A DNA stretch of 10,055 nt from Bacteroidota bacterium. GTDB lineage: Bacteria > Bacteroidota > Rhodothermia > Rhodothermales > UBA10348. The notes beneath the pieces were generated by a model. The model had not been told where the DNA came from and searched no databases. It saw nothing but the letters and a program-made list of their open reading frames with translations. The DNA is taken from positions 1 through 10,055 of the forward strand of contig SMXL01000016.1 of assembly GCA_004356385.1 (NCBI GenBank), given 5' to 3'. Shown here piece by piece: positions 1 to 6,022 of this stretch (its first letter is position 1; each line of letters opens with the position of its first letter). A program made the position numbers and the translations under genes.

Positions 1-365
1 GTGAGTGTCGGATTCCACGACATTGCCAGCGCCAGATCATGGGTCAATATCGCGGCGAGAATCGCAGCTCCAACATTGACAAACGTGTTCAGGATGAGAA
101 TGGATACCAGGAGGGCGCGAGGATTCTCCAGCAACCTGACGACTCTTTTACTCGGTCGATCAGTGTTATCGCTCAGCTGATCTTTTTCATTCGGGGTAAG
201 TGAAAAAAGGGCAACTTCCGAACCCGAGAAGAAGGCGGACAGAATGAGAAGGACGAGTAAAACGGTCGCGCCCGTCAAAAAAGGTGCGAGTTCAAGGGAG
301 ACTTCCTGAACGGAAAGTGAAAAGATCAATCCCGCGATATGCAACGGAGGTTGGTCGGACTCCAA
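1..365 (-). CDS. gldE: GldE-like CNNM/CorC-HlyC family membrane protein (N-terminal part, runs off left edge)
   Basis: Reading the minus strand from 365 gives 121 codons without a stop. Residues 28-48 form a hydrophobic helix leading into SGSEVALFSL (47-56). Residues 74-101, around RLLENPRALL and LNTFVNVGAA, match the second conserved block of the CNNM (DUF21) transmembrane domain. Complete family members add CBS and CorC_HlyC domains and are membrane proteins linked to metal-ion efflux; the GldE branch is associated with gliding machinery in Bacteroidota. Those domains would lie outside the window. An in-frame TAA lies just upstream and no ATG or GTG follows it. The TTG at 363-365 gives MESDQPPLHIAG, which resembles the short acidic N-termini of GldE proteins, but no well-spaced Shine-Dalgarno is visible and the later TTG codons at residues 8 and 13 are possible. 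The GldE assignment rests on this N-terminus plus the nearby ssb. The family assignment is firm. Confidence 0.8.
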   Translation of the reverse strand, partial: MESDQPPLHIAGLIFSLSVQEVSLELAPFLTGATVLLVLLILSAFFSGSEVALFSLTPNEKDQLSDNTDRPSKRVVRLLENPRALLVSILILNTFVNVGAAILAAILTHDLALAMSWNPTL

Positions 366-481
366 GGCGGTCGAGGTTCGATCCTCATTTTATTAGATGA
401 ATAAATGTTCTCGGTCCAGATCAACTGTTCGGAAGTCGGACCGGTTCCAGCCTCTTGGCTTTCAGAGACTTATATGTGGGA

Positions 482-1849
482 TTACATATACTGTTGCGTG
501 AAAATGATGAACGCGAGCACGAGTCCAACAGCCAAAGGGCACACGTATCGAATCAGGATACCCCAAATAGCCGAGCCTGGCATGTTGTATCCACCGCTGC
601 GAAGTGATTCGATCGCTTTCGGGACACCCCACTTCCATCCAACAAATACACACAAGAGGAGCGCTCCAATACCCAGCGAGTAGTTTCCCCAAATAATATT
701 CTGCAAGGAAAGAAAATCGATTCCCATTCCGAAAAAATCAGTGAAGAACGCCGACCCTCCCGCAGCGAGCGCCGAGGGTATCGCGATCACGAAACAGATC
801 GTGCCCATGGTGATGGATGCTTTTGATCGACTCCAGTCACGCTCGTCTACGAAATATGCAACGACGACTTCCAGCAGACTAATAGTCGATGTGAGGGCCG
901 CGATGGCCAAAAGGGCATAGAATGCTATCGCGAAAAAGCTGCCCGCTGGCATACTGCCGAAAATCGTTGGAAGGACGATGAATACGAGTCCGGGTCCGCC
1001 ATCCGGATCTACACCGGCTGCAAAAATAGCTGGAAAGATGATTACGCCGGCGAGAAGAGCAATTAAGGTGTCAAAGACAGCAACCGCTACTCCGGCCTGG
1101 GGCAAGTTTTCGTCTTTCGGGAAATAGGATCCGTATGTAATCATGGCCCCCATCCCGAGAGACAAACTGAACAGTGCCTGACCCAGCGCATTCATAACGA
1201 CCGCGAAGGAAATTTTCGAAAAGTCGGGATTGAATAGGTAGACGAGTCCTTCCATTCCGCCATCGAGCGTAACAGACCGAATCGCGAGTAGGACTAAAAT
1301 GACCAACAACAATGGCATCAGGATCTTAGTCGTTCGCTCTATGCCCTTCGAAACCCCACCTCTGACGACGAAGATCGTAAGAGCCAAAAAGACTGCCGTA
1401 AAGAATATGGCCAGGAGCGGGTCGCTCGTGAGTGAAGTAAACATGGCTTCGCTCTGGTCTGCAGAGATACTTCCGGAAAATCCACCAAGGAGGGCTTCCC
1501 AGAGATACCAGAGCGTCCATCCCGCGATTACGGAATAGAAGGCGAGAATGCCGAACCCTGTGGCTATTCCCAATCCGCCGAGCCAATGCCATTTGGACTC
1601 CGGAAACAAGGCTTTGAAGGCGCCAACGGCATTTCGCTCCGTGCGTCGGCCGAGAGACAATTCTGCCAGAACGACGGGGATACCAATGAGTGCTACGAAA
1701 AGAAGGTATATGAGGACGAAAGCTCCGCCTCCGTTCTCGCCGGCGGTGTAAGGAAATCTCCAAATATTACCAAGGCCTATGGCTGAGCCGGCTGCAGCGA
1801 AGATAAACCCCGTCTTTCCACTCCACTGGCCACGACTTGCAGTTGCCAT
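482..1849 (-). CDS. Sodium:neurotransmitter symporter (NSS/SNF) family transporter, 11 predicted helices
   Basis: This inner-membrane Na+-coupled symporter of the LeuT fold probably imports an amino acid or similar solute; the substrate cannot be read from sequence. It has 455 residues and about 11 hydrophobic segments (near 13-33, 42-63, 92-118, 146-163, 175-192, 212-240, 254-278, 302-330, 345-363, 385-405, 427-450), the size and topology of compact bacterial members such as MhsT and Tyt1. The family signature GSAIGLGNIWRFPY is at 21-34, with the unwound helix 1 at G25-L26-G27. ALFSLSLGMGAMITYGSY (225-242) matches helix 6, and A317-L319-T320-S321 matches the Na2 site of helix 8. By pattern, A23, N28 and S228 fall on Na1 ligands, and Asp260 replaces the LeuT Asn286 ligand. 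The ATG at 1847-1849 is preferred over an upstream in-frame start at 1900 because AAGGAG precedes it by 6 nt and the signature then has the normal N-terminal distance. No partner subunit gene is adjacent. Confidence 0.93.
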   Translation of the reverse strand: MATASRGQWSGKTGFIFAAAGSAIGLGNIWRFPYTAGENGGGAFVLIYLLFVALIGIPVVLAELSLGRRTERNAVGAFKALFPESKWHWLGGLGIATGFGILAFYSVIAGWTLWYLWEALLGGFSGSISADQSEAMFTSLTSDPLLAIFFTAVFLALTIFVVRGGVSKGIERTTKILMPLLLVILVLLAIRSVTLDGGMEGLVYLFNPDFSKISFAVVMNALGQALFSLSLGMGAMITYGSYFPKDENLPQAGVAVAVFDTLIALLAGVIIFPAIFAAGVDPDGGPGLVFIVLPTIFGSMPAGSFFAIAFYALLAIAALTSTISLLEVVVAYFVDERDWSRSKASITMGTICFVIAIPSALAAGGSAFFTDFFGMGIDFLSLQNIIWGNYSLGIGALLLCVFVGWKWGVPKAIESLRSGGYNMPGSAIWGILIRYVCPLAVGLVLAFIIFTQQYM

Positions 1850-1855
1850 GTGATT

Positions 1856-1861
1856 CTCCTT
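1856..1861 (-). promoter_or_regulatory. Ribosome binding site of the symporter gene
   Basis: On the minus strand AAGGAG lies 6 nt before the ATG at 1849-1847. It decides the start in favour of this Met over the longer in-frame reading from 1900. Confidence 0.75.
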
Positions 1862-1990
1862 CTCGTCTGATTCTGATTGATTGCTTAGTTGAAACCGCAA
1901 GAATAGGGGTTATGAAGACCACATAGAAGATGTGCCATGCATATCCACCCCAAAAATTAGCGTGTTGCGGCGAACAAGTGCGAGGAAGGC

Positions 1991-2018
1991 TGGCGGTATC
2001 TAGATCTTTATGCCGCCA
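1991..2018 (-). repeat. Hairpin between the DUF1330 gene and the symporter gene
   Basis: The arms TGGCGGTA (1991-1998) and TGCCGCCA (2011-2018) pair over 8 positions, with one G-T wobble, around a 12-nt loop. The hairpin lies downstream of the DUF1330 stop and upstream of the symporter start. No T-run follows on either strand, so it is not a classic intrinsic terminator. The rest of 1850-2162 (313 bp) shows no gene. Confidence 0.35.
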
Positions 2019-2162
2019 AGAATTAGCCGCCCGATCGGTATTGCTCGTCTTAGGACTTCTTTTAAGGGCTTTTCAATCCAGATGCCGACGACACATCGTC
2101 CAGCAATGATCGTCTGACTTGGTATCCTAGTTTGAAACGAGATCTACGTTCGAAGCTACCGG

Positions 2163-2492
2163 CTATTCTGCCTTCGGAAGGTATGGAATCGTCCCAGCGA
2201 TATCGGTGTCGTCAATTACATGGAACCGACTGATGCTGCCGGCCCTTCGAGCGTCTCGATATTCTCTATAATCCGGGTCGTCAGCGAACGCACGTACAGC
2301 CTCGATCGACGGAAACTCCAACAAACCAACGAGCGTCGAGTCCAACGCTTCGCCCTCAATGGTCGTGATGTTGCCACTACGGGCCAAGTATTTTCCACCG
2401 TGTTTGTGAACGATGTCATGCACGTTGGCGGCGTAGTCCGGTATCCAGGAATCATCAGTGACTTTAACGTCTGCGATTAGATATACAGGCAC
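2163..2492 (-). CDS. DUF1330 domain-containing protein
   Basis: This 109-residue cytoplasmic protein spans one DUF1330 domain, a dimeric alpha+beta barrel fold of unknown function. The family pattern is clear: a first strand VYLIADVKVTD (2-12), a helix with YAANV and a GGKYLARSG strand (about 32-40), LVGLLEFPS (about 54-62) followed by the helix AVRAFADDPDY, then REYRDARR. Family members are usually about 95-110 residues, so this one is full length. There is no signal peptide or membrane segment. The start is GTG at 2490-2492; the next in-frame stop upstream lies close by with no other start codon between. No strong Shine-Dalgarno is visible, but a sigma70-like promoter lies about 70 bp upstream. 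It sits alone between ssb and the symporter with large gaps on both sides, so it is probably its own transcription unit. No function is inferred. Confidence 0.88.
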   Translation of the reverse strand: MPVYLIADVKVTDDSWIPDYAANVHDIVHKHGGKYLARSGNITTIEGEALDSTLVGLLEFPSIEAVRAFADDPDYREYRDARRAGSISRFHVIDDTDIAGTIPYLPKAE

Positions 2493-2561
2493 AGTAAGAA
2501 GTAGTCTTGGTGGATGTTTTTAGTGAGCATACTGTCAACTCGGGAATTCTTGTGACACATC

Positions 2562-2590
2562 AGTATACAAGTTTCAGCGAGAATTGTACA
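2562..2590 (-). promoter_or_regulatory. Candidate sigma70-type promoter for the DUF1330 gene
   Basis: On the minus strand TGTACA (2590-2585) and TATACT (2567-2562) are separated by 17 nt, matching the -35 and -10 consensus at 4/6 and 5/6. Transcription would start near 2555, leaving a leader of about 60 nt before the GTG at 2492. This is a pattern match only; Bacteroidota often use a different primary promoter consensus. Confidence 0.35.
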
Positions 2591-2804
2591 GCGGTGTGCA
2601 GGGAAACGGTTCTCTGAACACAATGCCGAAGAAATGGGTCACGTGATTGAGTCCCTTCGTTGCTTGTGTACCGCGGATTCCGCGCTCGCCTGTCGAAGCA
2701 GCATCTAGGCCATTTAGTCACAACGAACATACCGACCGTATCGGGACCACTTTGTCACAGCACAACCGAAACCAGCGACGTGGCCGCTGGGCCGCAGCGC
2801 ATTT

Positions 2805-2852
2805 ACAAGAATCGGACGCAGATGCCGATAAGATCGCAGAACCGATTCTTGT
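2805..2852. repeat. Perfect 11-bp inverted repeat
   Basis: ACAAGAATCGG (2805-2815) and CCGATTCTTGT (2842-2852) are exact reverse complements separated by 26 nt. The right arm overlaps the first two bases of the 37-bp tandem repeat. It could form a long-stem hairpin in the ssb 3' transcript or mark an element end. No T-run follows on either strand, so a plain Rho-independent terminator is unlikely. Confidence 0.6.
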
Positions 2853-2965
2853 TAGCGCCTAGACCCGGTGGCCACGGAGATCAACTCGTTAGCGCCCAGA
2901 CGCGGTGGCCTCGGAGATCAACCAGTCAGCGCCTAGACCCAGTGGTCGCGATGACTACCCGTTAG
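2851..2965. repeat. Three-copy 37-bp tandem repeat abutting the ssb stop codon
   Basis: Unit 1 spans 2851-2887, unit 2 spans 2888-2924 and unit 3 spans 2925-2960 (36 bp). Each begins GTTAGCGCC or GTCAGCGCC and continues AGACcCgGTGGcC. Units 1 and 2 share the ending CGGAGATCAAC; unit 3 is diverged in its last third. A fourth start, GTTAG at 2961-2965, contains the ssb stop codon, so the array begins exactly at the gene end. Units are directly adjacent with no spacers, so this is not CRISPR. Unit 1 contains the imperfect palindrome CCGGTGGCCACGG. Confidence 0.8.
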
Positions 2966-3420
2966 AACGGGAGTTCATCGTCTGGCTCAAAGCTTATTTC
3001 TTCAGAGTTCCCATTCGAAGACGCAGAAGCCGTCGCAGTGGCCGGTTCCGTCTCCTGAGATCCCCCGAACGAGTCGCCACCACCACCACGGCCACTCAGC
3101 ATCATCATTTCACGCGCCTTGATTTCGGTCACGTATTTGGTGTTGCCGTCTTTGTCTTCGTAGCTGCGCGTCTGAAGCGAGCCCTCGAAATACACTTGAG
3201 AGCCTTTCTTGAGATACTCGTTGCAGATTTCCGCGAGCCGAGCCCATGCGACAATACTGTGCCACTCGGTACGCTCTACCAATTCTCCATTTGAATCCTT
3301 GTACGATTCGTTCGTGGCCAGGCGCAGATTACACACCGCCGTTCCTGAGCCTGTGTAGCGAAGCTCCGGATCCTGACCGAGATTGCCTACAAGGATCACT
3401 TTATTAACTCCACGTGCCAT
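2962..3420 (-). CDS. ssb: Single-stranded DNA-binding protein
   Basis: This 152-residue SSB coats single-stranded DNA in replication, recombination and repair and works as a homotetramer. The OB fold fills residues 1-107: [19 protein letters not shown] (5-23), [10 protein letters not shown] (29-38), W54 within [23 protein letters not shown] (69-82), and [13 protein letters not shown] (96-108). A Gly/Ser/Ala/Thr-rich linker (about 110-138) leads to the acidic tail DDELPF (147-152), the docking peptide for partner proteins. The length is ordinary for a bacterial SSB. The ATG at 3418-3420 has a near-perfect Shine-Dalgarno. The gene is divergent from mazG. In many Bacteroidota, as I recall, ssb directly precedes gldE; here the two are separated by a DUF1330 gene and a transporter. 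The stop codon lies within a 14-nt palindrome (2958-2971) and at the edge of the tandem repeat array. Confidence 0.97.
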   Translation of the reverse strand: MARGVNKVILVGNLGQDPELRYTGSGTAVCNLRLATNESYKDSNGELVERTEWHSIVAWARLAEICNEYLKKGSQVYFEGSLQTRSYEDKDGNTKYVTEIKAREMMMLSGRGGGGDSFGGSQETEPATATASASSNGNSEEISFEPDDELPF

Positions 3421-3425
3421 TCTTA

Positions 3426-3433
3426 CACCTCCT
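3426..3433 (-). promoter_or_regulatory. Strong ribosome binding site of ssb
   Basis: On the minus strand AGGAGGTG ends 5 nt before the ssb ATG. It is the best Shine-Dalgarno match in the window and fixes the start of ssb. Confidence 0.85.
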
Positions 3434-3553
3434 GTATATCTTTCTTTTACATGAGCCCCTGGCGATTCTTACACGAGTCCACCGGTTCACCGGTCCGTCC
3501 TGAAGTCGATCAGCTGAATCCACCAGAAGATGTAATAGGAATATGGACGATTA

Positions 3554-3589
3554 AGGACCCGTTGCTCCAGCATAGAGCACGATGGTCCT
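3554..3589. repeat. Imperfect palindrome in the divergent promoter region
   Basis: The outer arms AGGACC (3554-3559) and GGTCCT (3584-3589) and inner arms TGCTC (3563-3567) and GAGCA (3575-3579) pair around a 7-nt loop, leaving small 3-4 nt internal mismatches. No T-run follows. Its position between two divergent genes suits an operator or cruciform more than a terminator, but that is inference. Confidence 0.5.
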
Positions 3590-3754
3590 GAATTGTAACT
3601 TAAGATCGGAAATTAACAACCTGGTGTGACAACATACCGTCACCTTACTATCGCAGATTGATTTCTGAGCCGACTGTCACCGTGTGGAAATGATTCGACG
3701 AAACATTCGCCCAAACATTGTCTACCGACGTAACCTACTCACTAGCCTGATTTA

Positions 3755-4585
3755 ATGAAACCCAAAATCTACGAAGAGTCATTCGCAACCTCAGACGACC
3801 TTTTGGAATCGTTTGGAGATTTTGTAGCCATCGTCCGGCAACTGAGGCGAGACTGTCCATGGGATCGTGAACAGACGCACGAGTCGATAAAACATCTTCT
3901 GATCGAGGAAGCTTATGAAACGGTTGATGCGATCAGCGACGCTGACTACGAAAATCTCAGCAAAGAATTAGGCGACCTTCTACTTCATATCGTTTTTCAT
4001 TCTGTGATTGGCGCAGAGAACGACCGCTTCACTCTCGATCAAGTGATTCAACTGGAAACGGAAAAACTTGTAAGGCGACATCCCCATGTATTTGGGGATG
4101 TCAAAGTCGGAAGCGTTGAGGACGTCCTGACGAACTGGGAGTCGATTAAAATCCGAGAGGGTGAGAAGAAGTCCGCCATGGAGGGCATTCCAAATACGCT
4201 GCCCACACTGCTACGAGCACTTCGGATCCAGGAAAAAGCGGCCGGAGTTGGATTCGACTTTCCATCTGCCGACGACGCGTGGGAGAAGGTGGACGAGGAA
4301 CTACAGGAATTCAAGCAGCTACTGGCTAAAGGCGTCTCGAAAGAGGAACAGGAGAAAGAGCTTGGCGATCTTTTTTTCGCTGTAGTGAATTACGCCCGTC
4401 TCAAAGGGCTCAATCCGGAGAATGCGCTCGGCCACACCAATTCAAAGTTCATCCGTCGTTTTCAGCACATCGAAGAACGACTCAGAGAATCAGGTTCCAG
4501 CATCGTAGACGCCAGTCTCGAGGAGATGGATGTCTTCTGGGAAGAAGCCAAGCGGAAAGAGACGAAATCGAACGCTCGCAAATAG
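3755..4585 (+). CDS. mazG: Nucleoside triphosphate pyrophosphohydrolase MazG
   Basis: MazG hydrolyses (d)NTPs to NMPs and pyrophosphate in the cytoplasm, clearing abnormal nucleotides and, in E. coli, affecting ppGpp-linked stress survival. This 276-residue protein has two MazG domains, like the 263-residue E. coli enzyme. The first carries CPWDREQTHESI (34-45), the Mg2+-binding pair EEAYE (51-55) and ELGD (71-74), and KLVRRHPHVFGD (104-115). The second has EELQEF (181-186), ELGDLFFAVVNYAR (202-215) and the closing N-KFIRRFQHIE (229-240). All metal-binding acidic residues expected from the family are present, so it should be active. The ATG at 3755 has no Shine-Dalgarno; the short N-terminal extension before DDLLESF is unremarkable. 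It is monocistronic, divergent from ssb, and ends 45 bp from the convergent amidohydrolase operon. Confidence 0.95.
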   Translation: MKPKIYEESFATSDDLLESFGDFVAIVRQLRRDCPWDREQTHESIKHLLIEEAYETVDAISDADYENLSKELGDLLLHIVFHSVIGAENDRFTLDQVIQLETEKLVRRHPHVFGDVKVGSVEDVLTNWESIKIREGEKKSAMEGIPNTLPTLLRALRIQEKAAGVGFDFPSADDAWEKVDEELQEFKQLLAKGVSKEEQEKELGDLFFAVVNYARLKGLNPENALGHTNSKFIRRFQHIEERLRESGSSIVDASLEEMDVFWEEAKRKETKSNARK

Positions 4586-4595
4586 ACCCGGTCCG

Positions 4596-4612
4596 CGGCT
4601 TAATGGAAGCCG
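4596..4612. terminator. Hairpin between convergent mazG and amidohydrolase operon
   Basis: CGGCTT (4596-4601) and AAGCCG (4607-4612) form a 6-bp stem with a 5-nt loop in the 45-bp gap between the two stop codons. The position suits a bidirectional terminator, but no T-run follows on either strand, so the call is tentative. Confidence 0.4.
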
Positions 4613-4630
4613 GATTTGAGCCCGTTCCCC

Positions 4631-5968
4631 CTAGTTAACTGGCGGGATCACCTCTACGGGCTGAATTCGACCCTCGTCGCGGTTTAGAAATTCCTCGTAC
4701 AGTCGAATGTGCTGACTGTCGATGGGCACTTTGAACCCATCGATGAACAGTCCGACGATCTGTGTCGCTGTCTCGAACGGGTCTCCGTCTGAAATAAGAA
4801 AGTTCGCTTTCTTACCCACTTCGATCGAGCCGTAGTCGTCTGCGACGCCAAAGATTTCTGCAGGTGTCAATGTGACCGCGCGGAGGGCTTCTTCTTTACC
4901 CAGTCCATACGCAGCCGCAAATCCGGCGTTAAACGGTAGATTTCTGACATTGGCCGCGTCACCCGTTCGAAGGGCGACCTTAACGCCTGCATCGTTCAGG
5001 AGGCCGGCATTGGCGTAGGCCCGGTCGTACCGATCGGTCTCGCGGGTAGGCATCGAAAACATCGGACCCACGATGCAAGCAATTCCAGCCTCTGCCAGCT
5101 TATCAGCTACGCGCCATCCTTCTGAAACGCCGCTGAAAACTACTTTGCCGATCTCACGAGCCTGAACCCAATCGATCGCCTCAAGAATATCTTTTTCAGC
5201 GTTTACTTTAAGCATGAGTATCATTTCGCCGCGAATTACCGGCGCGATGGCCGCCATTTCGGGGGCGTACTCGGGTCTTTGGCCCACACCCGGATTTTCG
5301 GCATACGCCGCGTCGATGTGCTCGTAAAGTTCTGCCCGGTCCCAAACCTCGTTGAGTTTCTCCATCGCCTTCTTATGTCGGGCGTCGTTTTCGCTCGTGC
5401 TACTTCCTCCTCCACCAGAGCGACTGCGCACCGTTTTTCTTGGGAATTCAAGGACCAGAAGCCTCACATTCCCAGCATGCATCTGTTCGGGCGTATATCC
5501 AACCAGATTGATCATTGCCGCAGTGCCGGGCAGCATGCCGCCCGATGGTTCTGAGATGACGGTTGTCACGCCGCTCACTCGGGTCACCGGAATCAAGACC
5601 GAATTTGGATTGATGGCGGTCAATGCCTGCATCTGAGGGGTGATATCGCCGAGTTCGTTTGAGTCTGTGGTCTCCTGAACGGCGCCAATTTCGGTGAGCC
5701 CGAGTCGGGTTCCGGAGTCGATCATCCCGGGATATACCGATAATCCCGAACCGTCTATCACCTCCGCGTCGACGGGAATGTCTATATCGGTTCCCACGGC
5801 CGTAATACGGTCACCTCGAACGATGATGGTTCCATTCTCGATGGTCCCGTTCGAAACGGTTTCAATAGTGACGTTCGTCACGGCAAAGACGCCCTGCCGA
5901 GGTTTCGCATCCTGCTGCTGAAAAGAAATCAGGCCGGTTGCGAGGAGAAAGCTGAGTAAAATGTTCAT
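4631..5968 (-). CDS. Exported amidohydrolase-superfamily protein lacking metal ligands (third gene of operon)
   Basis: This 445-residue protein has a hydrophobic N-terminus (2-16) that looks like a short signal peptide without the usual basic residues. It then shows the landmarks of a HutI-like (COG1228) amidohydrolase: the composite beta-sandwich start FAVTNVTIETVSNGTIENGT (28-47), GLSVYPGMIDSG (75-86), EEALRAVTLTPAEIFGV (359-375) and GSIEVGKKANFLISDGDPFE (380-399). Aligned to the intact neighbour at 6023-7405, every metal-ligand position differs: HxH becomes G86/R88, the paired histidines become M252/K254, the next His becomes G280 and the catalytic Asp becomes G336. MLPG (145-148) stands where active members have a Gly-Gly-Gln segment. 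A Gly/Ser-rich insert lies at 181-193. The ATG at 5968 is the only start after an in-frame stop; no Shine-Dalgarno is seen. It follows the middle gene by 54 bp. It is probably a non-catalytic partner. Confidence 0.88.
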   Translation of the reverse strand: MNILLSFLLATGLISFQQQDAKPRQGVFAVTNVTIETVSNGTIENGTIIVRGDRITAVGTDIDIPVDAEVIDGSGLSVYPGMIDSGTRLGLTEIGAVQETTDSNELGDITPQMQALTAINPNSVLIPVTRVSGVTTVISEPSGGMLPGTAAMINLVGYTPEQMHAGNVRLLVLEFPRKTVRSRSGGGGSSTSENDARHKKAMEKLNEVWDRAELYEHIDAAYAENPGVGQRPEYAPEMAAIAPVIRGEMILMLKVNAEKDILEAIDWVQAREIGKVVFSGVSEGWRVADKLAEAGIACIVGPMFSMPTRETDRYDRAYANAGLLNDAGVKVALRTGDAANVRNLPFNAGFAAAYGLGKEEALRAVTLTPAEIFGVADDYGSIEVGKKANFLISDGDPFETATQIVGLFIDGFKVPIDSQHIRLYEEFLNRDEGRIQPVEVIPPVN

Positions 5969-6022
5969 TTTGAATCAGATCGAATCGTGATACGGGGCGA
6001 TGTCCGGTAAGTAGTTGCGTGG

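Larger units (their letters stand above)
2493..2961. other. Gene-free intergenic region downstream of ssb
   Basis: No credible gene is visible on either strand across this 469-bp stretch. The longest plus-strand readings (2647-2862 and 2660-2965) are arginine- and proline-rich, match no family I recognise, and run into a repeat whose 37-bp period is not a multiple of three. The stretch holds a candidate promoter for the DUF1330 gene, a short hairpin at 2785-2799 (CGCTG/CAGCG around 5 nt), an 11-bp inverted repeat and a three-copy tandem repeat. Confidence 0.6.
3421..3754. other. Divergent ssb-mazG intergenic region
   Basis: This 334-bp region must hold the promoters of both ssb (minus) and mazG (plus), though neither has a convincing -35/-10 pair. 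It carries a tandem ACCGGT-TC-ACCGGT motif (3481-3494), a long imperfect palindrome at 3554-3589, GGTGTGAC (3623-3630) facing GTCACC (3639-3644) with a second GTCACC at 3676-3681, and a 13-nt near-repeat of the ssb start region (3462-3474). No reading frame in it looks like a gene. Confidence 0.55.

Noticed and set aside
412..443. Inverted repeat CGGTCC/GGACCG after the symporter stop as a terminator
   Set aside because: Only 6 bp of stem across a 20-nt loop and no T-run on the minus strand.
1850..1900. Longer 472-residue form of the symporter
   Set aside because: The extra 17 residues are polar and unlike the family, and the internal ATG at 1849 has a good Shine-Dalgarno at the right spacing.
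2851..2965. Possible CRISPR array or integron attC sites
   Set aside because: Repeat units are directly adjacent with no spacers, and the GTTAG starts do not fit the attC core GTTRRRY with a matching inverse core at the other end.
2647..2965. Plus-strand reading frames downstream of ssb as genes
   Set aside because: Composition is arginine/proline-rich with no family resemblance, and the frames run through a 37-bp repeat that breaks phase each unit.
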